From positions 458,346 through 522,345 of the forward strand of contig MU130364.1 in the NCBI GenBank assembly GCA_015039465.1: a DNA stretch of 64,000 nt. Direction: 5' to 3'. This document shows positions 22,108-33,689 of this stretch, piece by piece. The DNA comes from Phlegmacium glaucopus (lineage: Eukaryota; Basidiomycota; Agaricomycetes; Agaricales; Cortinariaceae). A program made the position numbers and the translations under genes. The notes below the pieces were generated by a model, which did no database searches, was not told the DNA's origin, and worked only from the letters and a program-made list of their open reading frames with translations. Position 1 is the first letter of the stretch. Every line of letters begins with the position of its first letter.

Positions 22108-22225
22108 CAGCTCAGATTAGTTCATGGTCAGTAGTCACTCAGTAAGCTTCCAACTTATTCAGCATAAATCAGCTTATATCAGTTCATGATCAGTAGTTCA
22201 CTGGTAAGCTTCCAACTTATTCAGG
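22108..22225 (+). repeat. Two tandem units of about 60 bp
   Basis: TTCATG(G/A)TCAGTAGT, then CAGTAAGC or GGTAAGC, then TTCCAACTTATTCAG occurs twice in succession inside the loop of the inverted-arm structure. It is non-coding. Confidence 0.65.
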
Positions 22226-23383
22226 TCATTAATTATGACAGGCACGACACATACCCCAAGCACCTACCAACTCGATGGCGAGTTCTGTCGGAGTTTCAAT
22301 TGAGATCAACCATGACCAACACGCTTGATCTCGCTTTCCACCGCTCCCATACCACTCAACGCACACTGCAGGACATGTTAAAAGGTAATTCTTTTTTTTT
22401 GAGCCCTCTGATCACGCATGTAATAAAAATTTCCCACTTTTAGGTCCCTATTCACCCAAACTACTGCCACCTGGCCTCTCCCCTCCAGAGTCCAGTGAGG
22501 GATGTAGGCCACCTACACGACATCGAAGGGTTTCAGGAGGGCATACAAGTTGGGGGAAAATATGAGGGGAGACCCATGGTGTGGGAGACCTGTGAGGTAT
22601 GTGAGGAAAACTGCATTAGGACATACGTCACCCACTTACGCGCCCCATACTACACAGCACAACGCCAGCTAGACTTCTGGGTAATGCCCTCCAGATGATG
22701 ATGACACACCAGGGCCCTGTTCCATAAGCACTCGACATAGTGTATTCCCCTACAATGCCACCATCACCGCCACTATCAATTCCACCGCCATTGATGCAAT
22801 TCCAATTGTGGATTCACACTACCATGACCACCTTCCGATGAGCCCAACCAGGCACAATCGACAAATGCGACCACCAACAACTGCACTGACTACAACAACT
22901 TGCTGCGACTGTGACTCGGACCACATCAAGCACCAATTGGCAACAACAAAGTAAATCCATGCTTGTCAACTCGAGCGCTCTGGTTACCATCCTCACCAAC
23001 TTCCTAACCTCGCAAGACTGCACGGCAGTGTCAATTGACACTCGCACTGCACTTGCGAGGTTTATTGGTTGGTCTTGGGAGTTGGGAGGATATGCGTAAG
23101 TGCGTTTGAGTACACCCGGGTTGTTGAAAATTCTTAACCAACATGTCTTTAAGATTGGAGATCCGATTAGAAGGGTTTTAAATTAGTACAGAGACTAGCT
23201 ATGTGAATTTAATAAAGGGTTGAGTACAAAAACCAATCTGAGAGTGCATTTACGTAGAAAGAAGTGGCATATTCAAGAACAGTACTCGACGACCATGAAG
23301 TAGGGACTTGTGGACCAAATTTTGGAAAAAGATGGACGCTAGACCGAATAAGAGAAATGGGTATGATACTCACTCACCGTTGT

Positions 23384-23760
23384 CGCACACCAATACTGAT
23401 TGGTAGCGTGAGAAGAAAGCTTAAAAGTCGCCATCATGAAAATAAGCGGACTTTGAATTTGCTTACCTATTTTGGAAGCGGCCCTGAATCGTGTTCCTGG
23501 TCAACAAAACCATTCATTCAATGATAACATCCTCATCGCTCATCATATCCTCAATGTCTTCCACTATGTTGTCTATCATTTACACTATCGACATGCTCCT
23601 TAACATCTACCATCCGTTTGTCCCTTGGCTAGTGATACAACAAAGCAATCAATCTACTATTTGCATCGGTCATCGGCTTGCATTTGATCGTATCTTTGGT
23701 CTATCATTTCAAGAACGGCCCGTTTATGGACGCATCAGCCACATCTCCCATTATGTCAAA
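23384..23760 (+). repeat. Dispersed repeat, copy 1 (inverted relative to 30838-31190)
   Basis: From CACCAATACTGATTGGTAG through GTTTATGGACGCATC the sequence matches the reverse complement of 30838-31190 with scattered substitutions. Translation of both copies conserves a frame containing RRKLKS.H.ENK.TLN.LTYFG, but each is interrupted and no family is recognised. Confidence 0.7.
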
Positions 23761-24736
23761 GGCTTTGTCATCGTTGTTGTGGCTATGGACCCACAAGTCT
23801 TCGCTTCAGCTATCTATCTTGCCATACCTCGCTCCTGGATCTCACTCAGTCCCCTATCCTCACTCATCTACCTCTTATCTTATCATTCACTGCCAAAACC
23901 ATCATTCACACGGTACCTGAAGCCTTCCCACCCTCTTTATGACAATCTAGGAAGTCCAGGAGGATCACGACTAAGCAGGAATTGCAGATGAATCAGCAGC
24001 AGAGGATTATTCTCGCAGAGTGTCAAGTGTTATCAAGGCTGCGCGACATGGGACCATGGGCAAGTAGTGTTTTCTCAGGAACAAGGCTGTGCCTTTCAAG
24101 TGTTGACTCAGGACCTTTCACATTTTTGACATGACCACACACCTATGGAGTCGATATATTTTTGCTATTGGACTATGTACACTGCCTTCTTTTCTTTTCT
24201 CTTGCACTTTGACACTTTACAGATTATTTTACTGTTCCTTTTCTTTTCCATTGTTCTTTTCTTCTCGCAGCTGTCCTCTTTTCATCATTCTTCCTTTGAC
24301 AGCGCGTACTTCTTTCTTTTTTATTGTTTTACATAGCCTCATCCTTAGGGTATAAATACTGCTCTTTTGTACCAGGATAGGTAGTTCAGTTCAATTCATT
24401 CTTACCCCCCACTTTCATCATCTCAGTGGAATTCCAGTGAATTCCTCCCTTAAGTTCGCTTTTCTTGCCCCTTACTGTCAATTCTATCCCCTATCCCTCA
24501 ACCGCTATAGTCTTACTGAAGACTCTCTCTTGCTCATCCTCATCCTCGTCTTATACCTCATTCATCTTCCAAGACCTTCATCCTCCTCCTTCTCTTCTCT
24601 ATTCTTTCCCCTTACCTCTGTGTGTTAAAAGTCAAGGTTATACCTTCCCTAAACGAACAACAGGGAGTCTCTTGACCTAAGGTCTGGTCCACTGCTCTCT
24701 GGTTGGTGTTTATATACAACAACAACAATGATTTAT

Positions 24737-27700
24737 ACCGTTCTCCATGAGTAACCAAACGAGAAATCTTGAATAACTTGGTATTTCGATCGACTGGTGC
24801 CTGTGACAATGGAGTAAACCATTCAACATAGGCCAGATACTGGTGCGGAAATCCACCTGGGAACCAGAGTCCAACGGCTGTTGATGGAAGACTGAATATA
24901 CACCGTATTTGCCCAACACCGAGACCTGTTAAAGCTCAGTTGAGATTCGAAGGTTGTTGAGTAATCATGGAGACTTGATGACTCGCACCTTGTACACCTG
25001 AATCGTTATCAGGCGCAATATTGATTATTGCGGTATTGAAGCGCCCAGGAACAACTTTCCAATACTTATCGAGATGCACAGGATTGATGTGGATGGAGTC
25101 CACAACGACCTCGTCCAGAGGATTAAGGGCATAGATATCATAACTGACAAATTTTACGTGATGAAAGACAGACAATTTGTGGAAGGGAATGTGAGTGGAA
25201 TGGGAAGCTGTTTCAACTTGAGCTTTCGAATACTCAGGATTTTGATACTGGGCAATAAAGCGGGATAAAGCTAGAATAAAGTGCATAGTGCTGTATTTGT
25301 TGTGGATGTCATCAAGTGGAACAGCACAATGTGTGGGATGCTTCGTCATTCGTTGGCGGCGCTCGGGAATTAACAAAGGAAGAGGCTTTTGGACATGAAG
25401 AGGGGTGTTCGAGGAAGTTTCCAAATGACAGCGGATATACTTCTGGTGCTGCATCATCCGCTCCTTACGACCAAGCCAAAGGGTCATCTGTGGGAACTTG
25501 TCTTTGAAGTTCGTCGATGCATATGCATCCTTTGCCATGTCAATATGGAGGCGTTTGGTATACTCGGTATTGAAGTTGTCAGCGGTTCCGAACAGCTCAA
25601 TGAGTTCCAGATAGTGACCGATGTTATGGAGCTTCGGGATATTGAAATGGGTACGGATGCCAAGAGATATGAAGATGTCACGATTGTCATGAAAGGCTTG
25701 AAGTGCGTCGTCCATCTGGGCCAGTGTTTCAGAGGTATGTATCGGATATCTCGCAAGATAGATAAAATCGAGCACAGCACGGACTGTACGAACCAATCGT
25801 GCATTGGATTGTCCATCAGGAAGATGGATATCAGTGACGAGGGACAGAAGAAAATGAGATATCTGGTCATGCTCAGTGCCGGTTACACGAGAGAGGTGTG
25901 AAATCCCATTCATGAAGAGCCGGATGTTGTGATTTGGGGGGAAACAACGACACTGAGCATCAATTTCTGCATCACCACATGCAGCCCTAACCCAAGAAAT
26001 GAGATGCTTCAGAAGTCCCTGGTACAGTTGGTGCAAGATATCAGGGGTTATGGAGCGGTAAATGTCAACGAAGGGAAGGTTTTTCCAAAATACGCACTGG
26101 ACAGGCTTGATTCCAGCACTCGTGCAGGCCTTTGTGAATTCAGATGCACCCTTGTCGATAGAATTTAGAGCTTCTATGACTTTGTCAGTATCCCGTGGCT
26201 TCAAGACGCTCTCCCAACTTCCAATTTCATTGTGTGGTGCAGGGCAGATAGGACATTCACCCTTCTTGATGAGCCCAACAAGAATTTGCTCAGGATAATT
26301 GCCAACATAGGCTGCAAGGATAGGAAAGCATCGCCTTGTTGCACCATCTCCGCTGGTGAGAACAATCCCATCTTTTCCGGCCCTCTCCAACGGCTTGACA
26401 ATATACTGCATACAGTGGTGAAACAAATTGGACAAGCATCGTCGACGTGAGGCCTTATTTGTGATGTGGTCAAGCTTTGAGGTTGGAAGGTACCCGAGCA
26501 GGACCTGGCCCTGTCGTGAAGGTTTTCGATGGATGTGTTTGGGAAGGTTGCCGATGGTGAGATAGACAGGATACGCTTGCTTTCCACGGAATGTTGTAAG
26601 TTGAGTTTTGTCAGAGGAGATGATAATGGGGACAATAGTAATATTTTTTCGCCGTGTCTCCGTTTGTACCTTTTTCTTTAACATAATGTAAGTACGACCT
26701 GGAGCAATTAAACTTTGAATACACGGCAATTCATACCTGAGTTGTCCACCACCACTTTCCTGTGCATTTCATGATACATCCGGACAGTCATGTCTCCATC
26801 AGCATAATGGCGTTCAGTGATGAGGTCATCCACAAAATCAGGATCGCCCCACAAGGCTTCTAAACACTTGAGGATATTGCGCGAATAAAATTCAAAAGTT
26901 TCCCCGCTCTGAACAACCTCATGGCGCTTAAACTGGGGCCGCCCTGGCAGCTTGTTGTCGATGATCTTGTTTAACTCATCAGAGTTCTTGTAGGACAAGC
27001 CAAGAGCGTCACGAAGCTAGGACCAATTGGTTTAGTAGTTCACGTAGAAGATAGATTAATATAAAATGCACCCCTGGAATGGCAAGCAGATCAGAAAAGG
27101 CCGTTGATCCAGGACCTTGAAGCTTGGCCCACAGCGCAACCTCCCAGTCCTTCCTCGAATTGAATGGGGCCCAAGGACTCTTATCCTGGCCACTCACAGC
27201 TGCACAATAATTCTTGTCTCCGGTCTCCCCATGTGCTAGGACTCCTCCAGCGGCAGAAGAAGGGTATTTGTCCCTATAGCGAACCACCATGGCTGGTTTG
27301 ACACCATGACCCTCACCAATAATAATGCGCTCAGCTGCACGACGTGCACCAATATCCGAATCCTCCTGGAACTCTTCCTGATTGTCGTTATTGTCAACTT
27401 CCTCTTCTATCCCTTCTGCGGGTGCACCCTCACAAAGTGGCTCCCAAGTGTGCCCCAATTTGGCAGTGTCTTCCTCCTCCTCTTCTGAATTGTCACTCTG
27501 TGGTGGTTCATCATCCTCTACATTGGTGGGGGGATGTTCAGCCGGCCCAGGCATGTCCATGTCTTGGCTGGGGGTGTTGGATGCGTAGTCTTCGGTGTCA
27601 GATGCGTAGTCTTTGGGAGACCCAAAAGTGTCCCCTTGAAAACTTTGGGCCTCTGTGTCCGAGTCTGAGCTGTGCAGCTTCTGGAGTCGCTCATAAAGTG

Positions 27701-27830
27701 TATGTGCCATCCGGAGTTCTTCATAGATGGCCCGACACAGTGGATCTTGTGATTGAGTAAGATGAGATTCATATCCTCGCACTGAGAAGGTCTTATCACA
27801 GCCAGGGCAGGTGCTGGTATCAGGGGACAT
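24737..27830 (-). pseudogene. Plavaka-type (CACTA-related) transposase, 3' truncated
   Basis: Reading leftward from ATG 27830, the N terminus has a zinc-finger-like segment (CPGCDKTFSVRGYESHLTQS, then PLCRAIYEE). An acidic linker (SEEEEEDTAKLG) and DWEVALWAKLQGPGSTAFSDL follow. After introns near 27017-27075 and 26680-26745 come the core motifs: SSDKTQLTTFRGKQAYPVYL, TIGNLPKHIHRKPSRQ, LLGYLPTSKLDHITNK, SGDGATRRCFPILAAYVGNY, CPICPAPHNEIG, ITPDILHQLYQGLLKHLISW and IPKLHNIGHYLELI. These are characteristic of Plavaka transposases of basidiomycetes. A short intron (about 24921-24990) leads to QYLAYVEWFTPLS and KISRLVTHGERY. There the frame enters the inverted-arm structure at about 24736, so the normal C-terminal tail is missing. 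The core itself appears uninterrupted. Confidence 0.85.
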
Positions 27831-27925
27831 GATGATAAAAGGATGGATTGAAGTTACGGTGAAATATGAAACACGAAGACTTAGATGAGTAAGCAACGCT
27901 GCGATGAGCTTGACGGAAGCATATA
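27831..27925. promoter_or_regulatory. Bidirectional promoter region within the Plavaka element
   Basis: Only 95 bases separate the transposase ATG (27830, leftward) from the ATG of the DUF6532 gene (27926, rightward). Promoter elements for both must overlap here. No TATA box is obvious. Confidence 0.5.
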
Positions 27926-30497
27926 ATGGCATTGCAAAACTTAGCAGTTGCACCAAACAATAAATATGTGGCTGATCAACATGATCCAAACAGCCCAGAT
28001 TTTGCTCTTTCTCCTGTAGAAATGGACGATGATACAGCAGTTGCAACTCTTGAAGAACGGCAAAAATGGATTGAGAAGGAGCTCAAGAAGCAGAAACTAG
28101 CAGCTTCACGCACAAGAAAGGAAGCAGAAGAGCAACAGCTCATCGCAGCTGGAGCAGGTAAGTTAGCCAACTCAAACATTCAACTGACAAAGTATTCACG
28201 TGTACTCACATTTTAGGCCCACGAAGAGCGAAGGAAAAGGCCTTGAAAGAGGCAAGTAAGTACCACATACCTAGTGGGGCATAAACACTTGGTAATTTTT
28301 TCATCGTCAGCATGGTATGAAGCAACAGGAAAGAAACGACCGCACTCACCAGCTGGGGACAACTCGGCACGCAATGACAATGTTTGAGAGCTAGCTAGTC
28401 AAGGTATGGGTACCACTGTATTCTGGCTTGTCAGACACCTTACTGAATATGCAGAGAAACGGCACAAGAAGGAACGGCAAGAAGAGCAACTTGAAGAGAC
28501 CGATGGCGAAGAGATAATGAAGAAATCGCAAAGTGGTGTGTATCCCATTCCAGGTTGCTTACTAATTCTAATTGTCCCACAGCCGTCAATGTTGATCACG
28601 CCCGGTGTAAGTTCCTTGACTTTTCTTCTCATCTTGTCACCCATCCCTTTCCCACCTTATCTTAGGCTCCAAGAATTCTGCAAAATTGAACACAACAAAC
28701 AAGGCCAAGAAGCAGCCCCCAAAGCCAAAAGCAGCTAGCATTAAGTCAGAGTCATCAAGCCTCTCAGACCCAGACGATGAATTCCTCAACAAGGCAGGTG
28801 AGGGAAGTACTGATGAGGACGACCCAAATGGAGAAGAGGATCTTGATGTCACAGGTATGACTGAGCAGGACGCTTGGAAGCTCCTGGATGATGAGGTACA
28901 GTCTTTTCTTCATTATCTGATTCTATTCTATTCACTACACCCTTATTTAGGTTCCCTGAGATCCTTCCAGCCTCTTTGACAATGATGATGGCGTTGAGAT
29001 GGTTAGTGTAAAGTCAGGAAATAGCCAGCGATCAAGTTTGGAAGCCTCTCGACCCCCAACCTCAGAATCTGAAGGTATATTCAATGACCAAGAGGTTTCC
29101 AGTGGCGAAGAACAAGAGCTGGGGCATTCAGGAATACATAATCAGGGAAAGAAGACAAAGGTATGTCTGATCAATCTTATGTATGCCAGTGGTACTGTTT
29201 AGTGATCAATTATCTAGGGTCCAAGTAAACAAGATGCCGCACTTACTGCAGAGGTACACAATTCAATTTATTGATCACCAACTGACACCCTTGAATCTAG
29301 CATCCTGCCATTGTCACCTCTTGCCCTGCCAATAAGTTGAACACCTGTCCCCGCCCCACTACCAACCCTGTCCATATTGAGAGTGGTCAAGATAACGACA
29401 AGTCCCCAGAGGAGAAGTGGCCTGTACATGTGCACATGAACAATCATGGGGCGCTCCATGTTCAGAATATTTATCTTTGTACGATCTGTTGTGACGCTAT
29501 CAAGATTGTCAAGAAGACTCTGGTTATGGAACATGCCTGGCCTGAACTCCACCGAGCTGCAGCATATAAGCAACAAGTGCTTTTGGATGCAGTCAAGCCG
29601 CTCATTGGGAAGGATAAATGGTATAAAGATGTACAAAAGCGCATTACAAGAGATGACAACTTCATTAAAGTCATTGGTAAATGGGTACGTATCTCAATTA
29701 ACATAACTAAAAACTATTGTCACTGTTAATAATTCATTCCAGGTTATTGACCGGCTTTCACATCACCATGGCAATGTGCACTCTGTCGCCTCAGATCATA
29801 TTGCATTGTTCCAGCTAGGCATTAATGATGGATGTAAAGAACGGTCAAGGCTTTGATGGAGAATGATGTGTATGTATATCCTGGAGAGTGGGGTGTCATG
29901 GACAAAGGAAAGGTATAGCTATTCAAACTTTTTTTCATTTGATCTGACTGTCTGTGCCATAGCCCATCTGGTTGACAAAGAGTTTGCCAACTGATGTTCA
30001 GATTTACCTCAACCCCGGCCTTATTCAACTGATCCGAGACGCCTTCTTCGCCACCCCTACAGGCTTTGGCTACAAGTTCAAAGACCAATATGTGTCTTCG
30101 CATCCAAGTCAACCAGAGCCAGAGTTGACAATCCCTCTCATGGCCCTCAGTGCTACAGCTGTAAGTTTCTTCTTGTTATCTGATGTTAATTGGTGGCTGA
30201 CATGCTCAGTTCTTTGCAGCAATATGGGAATGGCAGGAGGGGAAGAGGCTGGTCAAAGCGATGTCAGATGCAAAGTTAAAATCTTCTGAACAATTTGATG
30301 GTGACCTCTTCAAGACCGTTTTTGATCGACATGTAGAGACTCTTACAGGACTTCAGAAGAAGATCAACACATATCACTCAATCATGTCAAAGGTATATTC
30401 TCAGGTCACGTAAGTCAGATGTCTTTGCCCTCATTCACTTACTCATGCCACCACTATTCAGCGTTGACAATACCCCGGCTAACTTTGGTACCTGTTA
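27926..30497 (+). pseudogene. DUF6532-domain protein, partner gene of the Plavaka element, frameshifted
   Basis: An ATG at 27926 opens a charged helical N terminus (EERQKWIEKELKKQKLAASR), followed by several small exons rich in K, E and S. The conserved part is split over exons at about 29300-30440. It reads LHRAAAYKQQVLLDAVKPLI, DKWYKDVQKRITRDDNFIKV, GKWVIDRLSHHHGN, VQIYLNPGLIQLIRDAFF, ELTIPLMALSATAV, then WEWQEGKRL and FDRHVETLTGLQKKINTYHS. This is the pattern of DUF6532, a domain widespread in Agaricomycetes and of unknown function. A final exon ends at TAA 30495-30497. One base appears to be missing near 29843, breaking the frame between KER and KALMEND, so this copy is probably inactive. 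It is transcribed divergently from the transposase. Confidence 0.7.
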
Positions 30498-30837
30498 AGT
30501 TTAAAACAAAGAAGTCATGTCGGAGTTACTCCAGAACAGTAAGCGGAAAGGATGTTGGCCTCAGCGTGTGTGCTGTGCCGCCCAGCTCCTAAGGTGTCCT
30601 GATTTCGGAACGGAAGAAGAAGTAATAAGATGGAAGACCTCAGTGACTTAGAGGACAAACAAGAGGAGGAAACAAAGTTGATATTCGAACTGAGGGAAAA
30701 CATACAAGTTTCGAGTACTTAAATAAATAAAGGAATAGCAACCGAAATATAAAAGATAAATATAAGTGCTGCGTTCTGCTCCTGGGAAGTCCTGCATTCT
30801 TGGGTGAATAATCCATGGCGGGTATGCTAACTGATGG

Positions 30838-31190
30838 TGGGAAGGATGATGTGTCCATAAAGGGGCCATTCTTGAAATGATGGACCAAAGATACGATCAA
30901 ACGCGAGCCAATGACCAATGCGAATAGTAGATTGATCGCTTTGTTGGATCACTAATCAAGGAACAAATGAATGGTAGATGCTTAGGAGCATGTCGATAGT
31001 GAAAACGATGGAGAGCATAGTGTGAGACATTGAGAATATGATGAGCAATGAGGGTGATAACATTGAATGAATGATTTGTCAACCAGGAATGTGATTCAGG
31101 GCTGCTTCCAAAATAGGTAAGTGAATTCAAAGTCTGCTTATTTTCATAATGGCAACTTTTAAGCTTTCTTCTCATGCTACCAATCAGTAT
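30838..31190 (-). repeat. Dispersed repeat, copy 2 (inverted relative to 23384-23760)
   Basis: The reverse complement starts GTGCACCAATACTGATTGGT and runs to CCCCTTTATGGACAC. It matches the first copy over about 350 bases. The two copies face each other across the Plavaka pair. Confidence 0.7.
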
Positions 31191-31198
31191 TGGTGCAC

Positions 31199-31522
31199 GA
31201 TACCACTTCCATCACCGGTTTACTCCATGACTCTGTGACTCTGTGACTCCGATCTGACTCTGATCTCCATCTTTTATTTTTATTTTTCACATCACACCAC
31301 TTCTTAATTAATTAATTAATTATTATCATATCATTCCTTTATTTATTTTATATCTCTGTTATGTCCATATTAGTACTTAAACACCCCACAGCCTAGCAGG
31401 GATCCCCATCCTTTCCGCTTTGGATCCCCTGCTAGGTGAGTCACTTGTAGATATCCCTTTGAAATATCATTAACTTTGGATCCCCTGCTAGCTTGACTAA
31501 GTCAGCATCGCAGTTGCCCTAA
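31199..31522 (+). repeat. Left arm of a 4.9 kb inverted repeat pair
   Basis: From CACCGGTTTAC through the AT-rich segment, TAGTACTTAAACACCCC, GGATCCCCATCCTTTCC, CTAGCTTGACTAAGTCAGCA and CAGTTGC, this matches the reverse complement of 35806-36078. The left arm carries an extra 40 bases (near 31436-31480) that duplicate the GGATCCCCTGCTAG word. No gene lies inside the arm. Confidence 0.7.
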
Positions 31523-33680
31523 CAGGACATGCAATACTCTATGAAAGCTCCACAGCTCAGATTGCTTCTGCAGCTATCATTGGTCCTGGTTTTAGGGATT
31601 TTCAGGGGTCAGAGCCAAATTTTCTCAGATGTATATATTTAAAATCATTGGTCAAAATAAAAACTTTATTACTTCTGTTTCTACTAATATTTTGGGCTCA
31701 AAATCTTTGTGGAAGACCTTTGGATATCTTAAGTATATATTTATGGCTTTATATCATATTGTTTACTTGCTGTGTCTTCTATAGGAAGCAAAATAAATCA
31801 ATTAGTCCTTCAACTCCAAGGTTTTAACCCATGAGCAAACCCTGGGGTATACCCTTGTAAACCCCTGGGGATTAGTGGCATAGAATATAGTCTACCTACT
31901 CTAATTTTTGGATGATATCAGGAGGTAATCCATACTTAATACAAAGCATTTGCATGGGTTCTAAGGTTACAATTTGTAGATTTGTCTGAAAGAATCAGAA
32001 ACCCTTCAAACCCCAGAGTTGACCTCAATCCCTACCTTGTTTTTGAAAAGTTCTTTGTCTTGATGTGTGTTGAAAACTTTCGCTATTGAAGTGTAGTGCC
32101 TCCCTGGTTTGCACCAGTTCAGCAGCAGCTGAACAATATCCAGCAGGAGCAGAACAATGTTTGATAGCAACTCAATCAGATCAATACCAAGGCATCACAA
32201 GTATGTCCATACCTATGTCTCTTGACCTCTCTTGACCCTTTATTATGGATTGTTGTGGGTAACCCTGGGGTATCTCAACACTGACCCTTACCTGTACCCC
32301 AGTGACTCTACCCACCAAACCCATGGGTTTACCTATCAAAACAAACCCAAAAACACCCCAAACAACCCAGAAACAAGCAAGATATGTATTATACAATAGT
32401 TACTATTATTTTGGTCATATCTCCTTCAATTCTTATCTGTTTTGAATGATCTAGGGCTCATTTTGTAGTTGGCAGGTACAGGAACTTGTACCCATACCCG
32501 TACCCCACCATACCCTACCTGCCAACCCACAGGGGCTGAAAAACCTGTGACAATCCCTACCCTCTACATGCTATCCCTAGGCTAGGGATTGTTGCAGGAT
32601 TGTTGCAGGTAACTCTGGGGTATCTCAACACTGACCCTTACCCATACCCAAAAAACCACTACTTACCAAACCCATGAATTTACCTGTCAAAACAAGCCCA
32701 AAAATACCTCAAACGACCCAGAAATGAGCAAGATATGTACTAAACAATAGTTACTATTGTTTTAGTCATATCTCCTTCAATTCTTATCTCTTTTGAATGA
32801 TCTAGGGCTCATTTTGTAGGTGGTGGGTACAGAAATCCATACCCATACTTGTACCACACCATACCCTACCTGCCAACCCACAGGGGTTGAAAAACCCATG
32901 ACAATCTCTACTCTAGGCTCTCAATGCTACAAATGAAGATGGGACAATCTTCCCATTTGAAATTGTCCTTTTTGTGGACAGAACAGATCTAATGGCACCT
33001 CCTGTTCATACATTTTTTCTTGATGACTGTGTGAACATTGATCACCCTTGACAAATAGCATAATCTTTCTGCTCTTACCTCAACTGTGATCATTGATGCT
33101 CTGCAGGGGGTTCAGGGCACTGATTATCTCAATGGCTATGGTATTGCAGTACCTCATCTCATTGCTGAACACCTCTGCATCCTCAGAGCTTCCCTTGGAT
33201 GCAGACAGCTGTAAACAACAGATGTTCAGGTGTGTTAGGAAACCATTATCATCATGATCGCACAACACATGTGACTCAGCTGTTTGCACGCCATCCATTA
33301 CACTACCTACCATTACTACTATCATGGCCAAGCTTTGCTGGCAGAACACATTATTTGTTGCACTACTGGGTTATTAAAGTTGGTCTTTGATTGTTGAATA
33401 AAGATCTACAAGTTTATTCACAACTTAAAAGTGAAACTGGTATTGTGTGTAGTGTTTAAAAGTCTGGTCTGGTCCAGTTTTATGACCCTCAGGGCCTTTA
33501 AACAAGACCATAACAGGTCCATCTCAGTCCTAGGACTGGACTGGACTGCTTCAGACTGGTTTGTATCAGTTTTTTTTTGGTCCTGGTCCTAACTGGTCTT
33601 AACCAGTCTGTGACCAGTTATTTTTTATTTTTATTTTGTTTGGTATTTGTGTGAGGTGTTTTTTGGTAAATATGCTGTAG
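31523..33680. repeat. Non-coding AT-rich DNA with a 350-bp tandem duplication
   Basis: Bases 32243-32560 are repeated at 32596-32910. Both run from GATTGTTG(C/T)(G/A)GG, TAAC(C/T)CTGGGGTATCTCAACA and ACAATAGTTACTATT to CCTGCCAACCCACAGGGG. The rest contains no supported frame. An ACTGGTC-rich patch lies at 33470-33620. Confidence 0.7.
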
Positions 33681-33689
33681 CTATTTATT

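Larger units (their letters stand above)
21102..24736. mobile_element. 3.6 kb structure with about 0.9 kb inverted terminal arms
   Basis: The left arm (21102-22012) and right arm (23812-24736) are inverted copies, judged by eye to be about 90% alike along most of their length. Both outer ends read TATAAAT then a TTGTTG-rich run, then AACACCAACCAGAG. Both arms contain the mirror-image TATAAATACTGCTC segment, GCGTACTTCTTTC and a block ending near GGCAAGATAGAT. The 1.8 kb centre has no intact gene. The structure could be a foldback transposon or two LTRs joined in opposite orientation. No target duplication could be defined. Its right end cuts the 3' part of the Plavaka transposase frame. Confidence 0.7.

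Noticed and set aside
25389..25901. 170-codon rightward open frame
   Set aside because: Antisense shadow of the Plavaka transposase exon.
27344..27760. 138-codon rightward open frame
   Set aside because: Antisense of the acidic linker of the transposase N-terminal exon.
31850..32930. Clusters of repeated CCCATACC/TACCCC words as a possible CRISPR-like array
   Set aside because: The spacing is irregular and explained by one 350-bp tandem duplication; the genome is fungal.
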